Positions 1 to 5,889 of a stretch of 9,906 nt of DNA are shown here, piece by piece (the first letter of the stretch is position 1; the number at the start of each line of letters is the position of its first letter). Made by a program: the position numbers and the translations under genes. Source of the stretch: Flammeovirgaceae bacterium (GTDB lineage: Bacteria; Bacteroidota; Bacteroidia; Cytophagales; Cyclobacteriaceae); contig QIEB01000561.1 of assembly GCA_003229495.1 (NCBI GenBank), positions 1 to 9,906 on the forward strand. Direction: 5' to 3'. The notes under the pieces are model-generated. The model had not been told where the DNA came from, ran no database searches, and worked only from the letters and a program-made list of their open reading frames with translations.

Positions 1-684
1 AATCTCACCTGCCCAGGCCCCCAGCACAGCTAAACATAGTGAAGGTAACTGAGTGAGCAGCCCTAGTTCATCATAAGTGACCTGGCGTAATATTCCCGGC
101 ATAAAAGTCCGGTCAAACCAACCAACCAGATTACCTTCAAATGACAGGTCACCGGCACCGTATCCGGGAACAGGGATCAAAGAAAGCGCTGCAAAATAGG
201 CCAGTAAAATTCCCACTACCCAGTACAAGCGCTGGGTCCAATTATAATTGGCAAACAGCAAGGTGGTAAAGAAAGTGACGATACCAATCCGACCCAGTAC
301 ACTGCTATACCTAATCTGCGAGGGTTCGAAAAAAGGCACCGGGGCGTTTTTATAGATGATTCCAAGACATATTAGAATCACCATTCGTTTGAAGGCTTTC
401 TTATAAATATTGGTTTTGGCAAGACCTAAGCGCTGGCTTTTACCAATGGAGAAAGAAAGTGAGACCCCGGAAATAAAAAGAAACAGGGGCATTATGAAGT
501 CGTAAAAAGAAAACCCGTTCCAGGGCGGGTGGGTCATTTGATTGCTGAACGCGTCTACCCAAGCCAGTCCGGTCTTCCCATTTAGGCGTACCATAAATTC
601 TGCACCCCCGGAGATCAAAAGCATATCAAATCCTCTCAGGGCATCTATGGAAAGGAGTCGTTTAGAGGTATTTACGGGATCCAT
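1..684 (-). CDS. HGSNAT/NagX-like membrane acyltransferase (DUF5009-type), N-terminal part, runs off left edge
   Basis: Reading the complement from ATG at 684 gives 228 open codons to the window edge, so the 3' end is missing. Members of this family (COG4299-like) are multi-pass inner-membrane proteins that transfer acetyl groups to sugars such as glucosamine. The N-terminus carries the family opening SKRLLSIDALRGFDMLLI (residues 7-24), then THPPWNGFSFYDFIMPLFLF near residues 51-70. His52 in the H-x-x-W-N-G motif probably corresponds to the family's catalytic histidine, which is an alignment made from memory. Several hydrophobic segments follow. The start lies 19 bp after the higA stop codon, so it may be co-transcribed with higBA. 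The first 64 codons recur, broken, at 1421-1613. The family call is fairly secure; the substrate is not known. Confidence 0.8.
   Translation of the reverse strand, partial: MDPVNTSKRLLSIDALRGFDMLLISGGAEFMVRLNGKTGLAWVDAFSNQMTHPPWNGFSFYDFIMPLFLFISGVSLSFSIGKSQRLGLAKTNIYKKAFKRMVILICLGIIYKNAPVPFFEPSQIRYSSVLGRIGIVTFFTTLLFANYNWTQRLYWVVGILLAYFAALSLIPVPGYGAGDLSFEGNLVGWFDRTFMPGILRQVTYDELGLLTQLPSLCLAVLGAWAGEI
491..684. repeat. direct repeat copy A (5' end of intact acyltransferase gene)
   Basis: This is the partner of 1421-1613. The two copies run in the same orientation and flank the higBA operon exactly: homology begins at the shared ATG and ends at the codons for Y-D-F-I on both sides. Differences are mostly substitutions plus one deleted base in the other copy. 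Confidence 0.85.
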
Positions 685-703
685 TGACTTCGCTGTTTGC
701 TTT

Positions 704-1024
704 TCACGAGACAGAATGGGATTTCCCAAGTTTAGAAGTTTTATAAAATTTTACTACTTTGGTTTTCCTGCTTCGTTTTTGACTGGCTTCCCATAAATCA
801 AAGTTCTTCTGCATATTAATCCACAATTCAGGGGTGGTATTAAACGCTTCAGCCAAGCGCAAAGCCATTTCAGCACTGACGCCTGCGCGGCCATTGACTA
901 TGGCGGATAAAGCTGGACGGGTGATGCCAAGGCCTTTGGCGGCTTCAGTGATGGTTAAGTGCAATGGATCCAGGTAATGAGCTTTCAGTATCCGTCCCGG
1001 ATGCGATGGTTTAAACATTCCCAT
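704..1024 (-). CDS. higA: HigA-type antitoxin, XRE-family DNA-binding protein
   Basis: A 106-residue protein starting MGMFKPSHPGRILKAHYLDP, the typical opening of HigA/VapI antitoxins (H-P-G-x-I-L). A helix-turn-helix spans about residues 25-47 (TITEAAKGLGITRPALSAIV, then NGRAGVS), followed by the family's LAEAFNTTPELWINMQKNFDLW region. It should bind and neutralise the HigB RNase encoded just upstream and repress the shared promoter. The gap to the higB stop is 11 bp, which fits one transcript in the toxin-first order characteristic of higBA. Met3 is an alternative start. The C-terminus is basic (SQKRSRKTKVVKFYK) and a little longer than the HTH core needs. The call rests on sequence family and gene order and is strong. 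Confidence 0.92.
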   Translation of the reverse strand: MGMFKPSHPGRILKAHYLDPLHLTITEAAKGLGITRPALSAIVNGRAGVSAEMALRLAEAFNTTPELWINMQKNFDLWEASQKRSRKTKVVKFYKTSKLGKSHSVS

Positions 1025-1035
1025 ATTTTTATTCT

Positions 1036-1314
1036 TTAATGATAGTCTTCATAATTAACGTCATAGGCATCACCATTTTTGAATCCGAAGGTGATACGCC
1101 AGTTACCACTTACCCAAACCGAATATTCCCCTTTTCGTTTTCCCTTTAATTGGTGAAAACCTGATCCTGGGTAGTTCATGTCTTCAACCACATTCGATGC
1201 ACCCAGCTGAGTAAGAATATCCCCAATTCGATGAATATGCCCCGGTCTGAGCTTGGAAGCATCCCCTTTTTCGTAAAACCTTTTCAACGGTTTACTTTTG
1301 AAACTTAGAATCAT
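1036..1314 (-). CDS. higB: HigB-type toxin, RelE/ParE-superfamily mRNA interferase
   Basis: A 92-residue basic protein of the size usual for HigB (plasmid maintenance killer protein family). The RelE/ParE fold is indicated by an N-terminal helix pair (LKRFYEKGDASKLRPGHIHRI, read in two parts around residues 10-30) and by the diagnostic strand motif LKGKRKGEYSVWVSGNWRI at residues 56-74. It ends with the typical V-x-Y-x-D-Y-H tail. HigB toxins cleave mRNA, usually on the ribosome, when freed from HigA. The gene precedes higA in a two-gene operon. A 24-bp imperfect palindrome at 1351-1374 lies in its promoter region. Nothing looks truncated, so the module may be functional; activity is inferred. 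Confidence 0.92.
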   Translation of the reverse strand: MILSFKSKPLKRFYEKGDASKLRPGHIHRIGDILTQLGASNVVEDMNYPGSGFHQLKGKRKGEYSVWVSGNWRITFGFKNGDAYDVNYEDYH

Positions 1315-1350
1315 GAAATCATAATGCTAAGGTATAATTTAGGAATAAAT

Positions 1351-1374
1351 GTAAACCGTATATATACACTTTAC
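1351..1374. promoter_or_regulatory. candidate HigA operator: imperfect palindrome upstream of higB
   Basis: The 24 bases form a dyad in which 10 of 12 base pairs match: GTAAA at the left end pairs with TTTAC at the right, and the centre is GTATATATAC. It lies 37-60 bp upstream of the higB ATG, where an autoregulatory operator is expected for a toxin-antitoxin operon. No clear TAnnTTTG -7 box was found beside it. The match is seen in the sequence; binding by HigA is inference, and AT-rich palindromes arise easily by chance. Confidence 0.45.
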
Positions 1375-1420
1375 AAATAATCGATAAAAAAGATTCAATT
1401 TTTGAGAGATTTGATCAAAG

Positions 1421-1613
1421 ATTATGAAGTCGTAAAAACAAACCCATTCCAGGGTGGATGGGTCAATTGATTGCTGAGCATGTCTACCCAATCCAGTCCG
1501 GTTTTGCCATTTAGATGGACAATAAATGTCCCACCCCCAGCGATCAAAAGCATGTCAAATCCTCTCAGGGCATCTACAGATAAGAGTCTTTTAGAAGTGT
1601 TTGGGGAGTCCAT
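1421..1613 (-). pseudogene. truncated, frameshifted copy of the acyltransferase gene start
   Basis: This stretch aligns end to end with 491-684, the first ~64 codons of the acyltransferase. From ATG at 1613 it reads MDSPNTSKRLLSVDALRGFD and matches 46 of the first 58 residues of the other copy (about 79% by eye). It then has a single-base deletion in the T-run after the W-N-G-F codons, so the frame ends at a stop at 1422. Homology stops abruptly at 1421, where the higBA promoter region begins. It is therefore a gene fragment, not a 63-residue gene. The divergence suggests an old paralogous copy rather than a fresh duplication. It begins 51 bp after the stop of the lipase-like gene. Confidence 0.85.
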
Positions 1614-1664
1614 TCTGTGAGCTGGTTTTTCAAGGCGTGATAACGCGGTTAAAACTATGCTTCG

Positions 1665-2870
1665 TCAAACTAACCACGCCTTTATTTTAGCATATATTTT
1701 AGGATTGTTCAACAAATCCAAATGTGTATTCTCATAAGCGACCCAACTATTCTCCTCCCTAAAGCGCAAATCTTTATCAGGGTTTTTATGTTGTCCCAAA
1801 GCACTTTCTATATCAACTAAACCATCTCCAAACAATCGTGGAGATACAGGGTCTGTCGCTTTTCCAATAGTGGCTGCTATGTTGTAACATTCTATCCGAT
1901 TAGGTAACGGAATGCTTTGTCTTTGGTCTCCATGTATTTCAAATCGGTCATTTCCTTGCCAGTCTTCATCTATTAGATTGCCATATCTTAAATCTGTTAT
2001 GCCGGCACTTCTGACTTTCCCCAAACGGGCAAAAGGTTTTGCATAGGGGATAGTCTCCAGAATGACATCCAAATAATTACCTGCCCGTTCCAAAGACGAA
2101 CCATGGTGAGGCGTTCCCAAAAAAGCAATCTTTTTGAGGTGTTTTGTCCACGTTTTTTGTTTTTGTTGGCCATAATGCAGCGCACTTCGAGTCACTAAGC
2201 CACCCATACTATGCGCAACAATGACCAGTTCTTCAACAGGTACAGGCCAATGCAGCACTAATTTCTCTAATAATTCATTAAAATTTTGCCCATTGGTGGA
2301 AATATGGCGACCACTATTGTAATGCAAGTAAATAGGTGTCTTGTCTAATTCTTTTGCTAATTCCGCTCCGTGATTGTGTTCTTTTCGAGTCCATTGAATA
2401 TCATTCATACATGAACCATGTACCATCAAAAGAATTTTTCCATTGATAGCCGGATAGGCCTTTTCAAGGCTTATACTATCAAGTAGAATAGCCTTTGCTT
2501 TGTGCCTGAATTGCATAATTATCTTTAAGGGATTTTCCTTTTCTTCCAAATAATCACCAACTACACCGTTTAAGAGAGAGCGTATCGCTTCACTTTCACT
2601 GGTAGTCCCTATTTCTCCAAGTGCAGGAGCAAAATGCCCTAATGCTCTATCTACGCCGCTGCCCATGAATTGGGTGCTCCATCTGATATTTTTATAAGTG
2701 ACACCAGCAATATTGGAAATCAGATGTTGAATGGGTGTGGATGGGAAAAAAGGAGGATGGACGACTCGTCTATGCATAACTTCGACCAAGTCTGTTATGC
2801 CTATGGTGGCTTCCGTAATTAAACGAGTTAGGCCTTGTAAATCAGAACTTTCATTTATTTTATTTGACAT
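1665..2870 (-). CDS. lipase/esterase-like alpha/beta hydrolase
   Basis: A 401-residue protein with a full serine-hydrolase signature in its C-terminal two thirds. The oxyanion strand is KILLMVHGS (residues 145-153), the nucleophile elbow is AHSMGG with Ser221, and FLGTPHHGSSL (250-260) is typical of lipases and PGAP1-like esterases. The acid is probably in FGDGLVD (Asp349 or Asp353), and His383 in N-T-H-L-D-L is the likely catalytic histidine. The first ~140 residues are an extra region with no recognised domain. No signal peptide is visible, so it is probably cytosolic or associates with membrane by other means. The end KIKAWLV is intact. The physiological substrate cannot be told. Divergent from the plug gene at 2968; a TAnnTTTG box lies at 2893-2900. 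Confidence 0.88.
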   Translation of the reverse strand: MSNKINESSDLQGLTRLITEATIGITDLVEVMHRRVVHPPFFPSTPIQHLISNIAGVTYKNIRWSTQFMGSGVDRALGHFAPALGEIGTTSESEAIRSLLNGVVGDYLEEKENPLKIIMQFRHKAKAILLDSISLEKAYPAINGKILLMVHGSCMNDIQWTRKEHNHGAELAKELDKTPIYLHYNSGRHISTNGQNFNELLEKLVLHWPVPVEELVIVAHSMGGLVTRSALHYGQQKQKTWTKHLKKIAFLGTPHHGSSLERAGNYLDVILETIPYAKPFARLGKVRSAGITDLRYGNLIDEDWQGNDRFEIHGDQRQSIPLPNRIECYNIAATIGKATDPVSPRLFGDGLVDIESALGQHKNPDKDLRFREENSWVAYENTHLDLLNNPKIYAKIKAWLV

Positions 2871-2892
2871 TTAATGACAAATATTGACGGCA

Positions 2893-2900
2893 CAAAACTA
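2893..2900 (-). promoter_or_regulatory. candidate Bacteroidota -7 box for the hydrolase gene
   Basis: The complement reads TAGTTTTG, an exact match to the Bacteroidota -7 consensus TAnnTTTG, 22 bp upstream of the hydrolase ATG at 2870. No convincing TTG -33 element is seen 19-21 bp further upstream, so the call is tentative. Confidence 0.4.
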
Positions 2901-2921
2901 ACCCAATTAATGCTTTTGCAG

Positions 2922-2952
2922 TATAAATAGTTATAAGTCACTACTATTTATA
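2922..2952. repeat. inverted repeat in the divergent intergenic region, possible operator
   Basis: TATAAATAGT (2922-2931) is repeated inverted as ACTATTTATA (2943-2952) with an 11-nt spacer. It lies between the divergent hydrolase and plug-domain genes, ending 15 bp before the plug ATG. A regulator site is possible, but low sequence complexity makes chance a real alternative. Confidence 0.3.
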
Positions 2953-2967
2953 TAAATAACCGAAATT

Positions 2968-3408
2968 ATGAATTTCTCAAGGCTACTTAAATTTGGCTTT
3001 ATTGCATTCATTGGTTTGTGCATAGCCTTCCAGATGGAGGCCCAGGATAAAAAATCAAAAAAGAAGAAAAAGAAGGAATCAAAGGAGCTTTCCAACGCAG
3101 CAGAAACAAATGATAACACATTGGTCTACTTAACGCTAGCCGATCTTTTAAGACGCAAATCCGGTGTTCTTGTACAAGGCCAGGGAAGCGGCACCAAGGT
3201 GGCTATAAGAGGGGGCGCCGGAGCGGCAGGCCTGGACCCCTTATATGTTTTGGATCGGGTACCAATTGGAAATAGTTATTCCCAGGCGGCAGGAATGGTC
3301 GATGTCAATGATATTGACAGGATCAAAATTCTCTCAGGGGCAGATGCTTCTTTTTATGGTACCAGGGGAATGAGTGGCGTAATAGAAATTACTACCAAAA
3401 CAAAGTAG
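2968..3408 (+). CDS. secreted stand-alone TonB-dependent receptor plug domain protein
   Basis: A 146-residue protein. Residues 1-25 form a signal peptide (basic start, hydrophobic FGFIAFIGLCIAF, cleavage probably before Q-D). Then comes a lysine-rich linker (KKSKKKKKKESKE, 28-40). Residues ~53-146 match the plug of SusC-type outer-membrane receptors: LADLLRRKSGVLV, K-V-A-I-R-G, DPLYVLDRVPIGN, DIDRIKILSGADASFYGTRG and the closing G-V-I-E-I-T-T-K. In a normal receptor a ~600-900 residue barrel follows this domain; here the gene ends in a stop right after the plug and the next DNA is non-coding. The plug itself looks complete, so this is either a dedicated short protein or a very old receptor stump. 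It stands alone as a transcription unit, with no SusD or transporter beside it. Role unknown. Confidence 0.85.
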   Translation: MNFSRLLKFGFIAFIGLCIAFQMEAQDKKSKKKKKKESKELSNAAETNDNTLVYLTLADLLRRKSGVLVQGQGSGTKVAIRGGAGAAGLDPLYVLDRVPIGNSYSQAAGMVDVNDIDRIKILSGADASFYGTRGMSGVIEITTKTK

Positions 3409-3626
3409 GTTAATATTCCTGGTCCGAAAGACACGCTCATTTATCATCAATCGTTTTCAAAGCACATATTAGTGATTCCGGCTATTGTAGATGAAGCTGA
3501 TAATCCTTAAAATTGCAGTCTGTTTGGGTTTGAGGTAAAGTACGCTCCCGTGGTCGCCCGAAGGGCTAATACGGGCAAGGCACACTTGCACTCACACCTG
3601 CCGGCAGGCAGGCTCAAACTCAATAT
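3409..3626. other. intergenic region with GC-rich hairpins before the tRNA
   Basis: No credible gene. It holds a nested hairpin at 3547-3575 (outer CCCGT/ACGGG, inner GCCC/GGGC around GAA) and a 12-bp perfect palindrome CCTGCCGGCAGG at 3597-3608 followed by CAGG. From memory, short palindromes of this kind recur between genes in Bacteroidota. No clear promoter for the tRNA was found. Confidence 0.5.
3597..3612. repeat. short palindromic element CCTGCCGGCAGG plus CAGG
   Basis: A perfect 12-bp palindrome at 3597-3608 extended by a direct CAGG. It sits 15 bp upstream of the tRNA and resembles dispersed intergenic palindromes of Bacteroidota genomes. Only one copy lies in this window, so the dispersed-repeat status is an inference. 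Confidence 0.4.
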
Positions 3627-3700
3627 GGGCCCTTAGCTCAGTTGGTTAGAGCCCCTGACTCATAATCAGGTGGTCGCTGGTTCGAGTCCAGCAGGGCCCA
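3627..3700 (+). tRNA. tRNA-Ile2 (anticodon CAU), possibly tRNA-Met
   Basis: All arms pair: acceptor GGGCCCT (3627-3633) with AGGGCCC (3693-3699), D stem GCTC/GAGC, anticodon stem CCTGA/TCAGG, T stem GCTGG/CCAGC with loop TTCGAGT. The discriminator base is A3700. The anticodon is CAT at 3661-3663. The TTAGCTC start, the GGTCGCTGGTTC segment and the acceptor layout resemble E. coli ileX rather than elongator tRNA-Met, so the wobble C is probably modified to lysidine by TilS to read AUA. CCA is not encoded, so it must be added after transcription. Position 26 is a C, which is uncommon. The tRNA identity call is secure; the isoacceptor call is likely but not certain. Confidence 0.93.
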
Positions 3701-3711
3701 CGGTGGTAATC

Positions 3712-3743
3712 AAGCAGTTGCATTAAATCGTAACTGCTTTTTT
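3712..3743 (+). terminator. intrinsic terminator after the tRNA
   Basis: AAGCAGTT (3712-3719) pairs with AACTGCTT (3732-3739) across a 12-nt loop and runs directly into a T-tract ending at 3743. It is 11 bp after the tRNA, as expected for its terminator. Confidence 0.75.
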
Positions 3744-3982
3744 AATTTTATGGTTGCGTGAAGGTTGCGTAATACCCCAAATATGAGGGTAGTTTAAAGA
3801 ATCACTCAATTCACTTGACACGATGAAGAGGTGATTATCTTTATGATTTAGGTTTATACAACCAGATAATACGAAACTAAGCATATGATTTCTCATTTGT
3901 AGTTTTGCAAAAAATGAGACCCACCCCCTCGAAAAAAGCGAATTCCCTTATGTTATGGTGTGAACAAGGTGTGTAATTAAGT
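3744..3982. other. non-coding region downstream of the tRNA with a short direct repeat
   Basis: No credible gene. GGTTGCGT occurs at 3752-3759 and again at 3763-3770. The rest is AT-rich. Position beside a tRNA 3' end makes it a candidate junction of an integrated element, but no second copy of the tRNA 3' end and no integrase gene are seen in the window. Confidence 0.45.
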
Positions 3983-4753
3983 CTATTCTAGCGTAAAGGT
4001 CTGTCGAATTTGATCAGTAAGTTCAGTAACTGGGATATTAGAAATGCCCATACTTTTAAGTAATGGACTAATATCAGATGGATACTTAATCAGGTGATCT
4101 ATAAAGTCGGTTAAGTCCTTTTTAATCGATTCAGGAAGTTCAATCTCTCTGTCTCCGGTTAAAGTAGCCGCCAACCTGAAAATGTCATTTTTATGTTTCT
4201 TAATATCTTGACTGTTGATTGTATCGCCTTGGTCCTTTCTTTCACGTAGGTCCATGAATGCTTTGGCCTTTAGACACACAAGAGCCAATTGATCAGCCAT
4301 GCGTACCCCGTTTCTTACACTTGAATGGTCAATTGTAAATCTATAGTATTCTTCGTCCATGAGAATTGCTGATAAACTGGAGATCTCTTCGTCTGCAGGA
4401 ATTGGCGTAAACTTCATTCCTTCTTTTTCAATAATCGTGTCAGGTATCCTTGAAAACAGTTCCAGTTGGGCGGGATAGGCAGAAGCTTTCGGTTTGGTGA
4501 ATCTATAGAACTGCCTATTTCCTGTTGCCCTTTCTTTGCTTTCATATTCACCCGACTTTATAAAATCCCAAAAAGTAGCAAGAAAATTGTCATTGATTAC
4601 CTCAACGACCAAAATGATGTCTATATCTTTCGTGACTCTGAACTCGATGCCTAATAGTTCAAAATAAGAACTACAAGCAACCCCACCTATGACTACTATT
4701 GAGTCAACATAATCAGCAAAGTGCTTTGCAAAAATATCAAGACCTTTTACCAT
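3983..4753 (-). CDS. AbiEii-like nucleotidyltransferase (putative type IV toxin)
   Basis: A 256-residue protein with nucleotidyltransferase beta-superfamily features. VVIGGVACSSY (20-30) carries the G-G motif, and TKDIDIIL (41-48) holds the paired catalytic acids Asp43 and Asp45. A third acidic position may be Glu98 in A-Q-L-E-L-F. The C-terminal half has LVCLKAKAFMDL and R-K-D-Q-G (around 158-176), matching the K-x-x-A...R..K-D pattern of AbiEii/AbiGii proteins. Such enzymes act as toxins in type IV systems, and some relatives add nucleotides to tRNA. The start ATG overlaps the stop of the upstream regulator gene by 7 bp (ATGGTAA), indicating translational coupling. Family assignment is good; toxicity and target are inferred. 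Confidence 0.78.
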   Translation of the reverse strand: MVKGLDIFAKHFADYVDSIVVIGGVACSSYFELLGIEFRVTKDIDIILVVEVINDNFLATFWDFIKSGEYESKERATGNRQFYRFTKPKASAYPAQLELFSRIPDTIIEKEGMKFTPIPADEEISSLSAILMDEEYYRFTIDHSSVRNGVRMADQLALVCLKAKAFMDLRERKDQGDTINSQDIKKHKNDIFRLAATLTGDREIELPESIKKDLTDFIDHLIKYPSDISPLLKSMGISNIPVTELTDQIRQTFTLE

Positions 4754-5730
4754 TGCTTTGTAATTAAGTTTTCAAGCTCTTTTTCAATTCTTTCATCTGC
4801 TTCATCCCTCATAGTAATATATAATGAAAGTGGATCTACATTCAATGAATCTGTTAGAACTCTAGGGTTATATTTCCATATTTCAATACAATAATTACTC
4901 TTATACTGATTCAGATCAAGAAATATATGCTTCGACTCCTGGTAGCCAAATTCATCAGAGCTCATCGCGTAATATTTTATAGTTCCAGCATCAATATTTG
5001 TATAATTGGACAGTGCGGAAATACCAGCATTCAAAAATCCACCCTTTTGACTTATATCTGTTGCATAGTATTTCTTCTTGATTGGGTTCTTCATAAGTGG
5101 TAATGCTTTCTCCCAAATTGCCATCCTTTGATTTCTAAAAGTCATAGTTTTAGATCTCGCTCCAAAAATTTCAATTAAGTCGAATTGCATAAGCTCACGA
5201 ACTACTCTAGATATAGTCATGTTAGTGTAGTTGAGCTTACTTGCAATTTCTTGAAAACTGATGTTATCTAGTGGCTCTTTATGTAGATGATAGATAATTA
5301 AACATTGAGCTGCTGGTGTTAGTTGATTTTTTTTATTTGTTTTTTGAATTCTTCTTTCATTTAGGTCAATCGGAATAAAAGGAAAGTACAACTGTTTACC
5401 GGGTACGACAAATGGTATTCTACGTTGAACAAGTCTTTTCCTCTGATAAGCTTCCAAGTGATCAAAAGCATAAACGACTTGTTTATTAAACATTTGAGTC
5501 ATTAATTGGAGTTGCTTTTCAAGCTGTTTGGGTGAGGAGGGTTCTTCACCCTGAAATATGGCCAGTAGAAAACTCTGATTGTATAGGTCTATCTTGTAGA
5601 ACTTATATCCATGTTTCAAGTAAAGTGGAATCTTTTGCAAATTACGATTACTTACCTCATCAATATGGACATCTAACCCAATAACCGTATTGAAGTAGTG
5701 TTCAAGTTCATTTTTTTTAATAACATTCAT
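4747..5730 (-). CDS. winged-helix regulator paired with the AbiEii-like enzyme (putative antitoxin)
   Basis: From ATG at 5730 this encodes 327 residues. A GTG at 5745 would add five, but the ATG fits the candidate -7 box at 5762-5769 better. The middle (about 137-190) is a MarR-like winged helix: LTPAAQCLIIYHLHK, then SFQEIASKLNYTNMTISRVV and RELMQFDLIEIFGAR. The N-terminal third has an unassigned region ending PGKQLYFPFIPIDLNER. The C-terminal third (GGFLNAGISALSNYTNIDAG, KYYAMSSDEF) resembles the region after the HTH in AbiEi-type antitoxins, as far as I recall. Its last codons overlap the nucleotidyltransferase start. It probably represses the operon and may counter the enzyme. It is not a classic short antitoxin, so the pairing is inferred mainly from coupling. 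Confidence 0.72.
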   Translation of the reverse strand: MNVIKKNELEHYFNTVIGLDVHIDEVSNRNLQKIPLYLKHGYKFYKIDLYNQSFLLAIFQGEEPSSPKQLEKQLQLMTQMFNKQVVYAFDHLEAYQRKRLVQRRIPFVVPGKQLYFPFIPIDLNERRIQKTNKKNQLTPAAQCLIIYHLHKEPLDNISFQEIASKLNYTNMTISRVVRELMQFDLIEIFGARSKTMTFRNQRMAIWEKALPLMKNPIKKKYYATDISQKGGFLNAGISALSNYTNIDAGTIKYYAMSSDEFGYQESKHIFLDLNQYKSNYCIEIWKYNPRVLTDSLNVDPLSLYITMRDEADERIEKELENLITKQW

Positions 5731-5761
5731 TTTGCATATTAACACATATAAGGTTATTGAG

Positions 5762-5769
5762 CAAATTTA
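5762..5769 (-). promoter_or_regulatory. candidate -7 box for the regulator/nucleotidyltransferase operon
   Basis: The complement reads TAAATTTG, an exact TAnnTTTG match 31 bp upstream of the ATG at 5730. No good TTG -33 motif is seen. A start site about 7 bp downstream would leave the alternative GTG at 5745 almost at the 5' end of the RNA, which favours the ATG. Confidence 0.4.
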
Positions 5770-5889
5770 AAGTTATTAAGTTTATCAGATTACTAACCCA
5801 GCAATGATTTGGATTCAGGCTCAAGGAGGAGCCAGCATCTGAACTGATTGCTTTTTAATCTAAAGTGCATTCTAACGCCGTAGGGGCTA

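Noticed and set aside
542..796. Plus-strand open frame of 84 codons
   Set aside because: It lies antisense to the well-supported acyltransferase start and the higA end, and its translation does not look like a protein family.
1632..1682. Inverted repeat AAGGCGTG/CACGCCTT around the hydrolase stop, as a terminator
   Set aside because: The loop is 35 nt, one arm lies in the coding end, and no T-tract follows on the relevant strand. Too weak to list.
1997..2185. Second minus-strand frame inside the hydrolase gene
   Set aside because: It overlaps the hydrolase in another frame and has no independent support.
3627..3700. Elongator or initiator tRNA-Met
   Set aside because: The acceptor begins with a paired G-C, which speaks against the initiator, and the TTAGCTC and T-arm sequences fit Ile2 better than elongator Met. 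Not fully excluded.
5731..5745. GTG at 5745 as the start of the winged-helix regulator
   Set aside because: The ATG at 5730 is in frame, better spaced from the TAAATTTG box, and the five extra residues add nothing conserved-looking.
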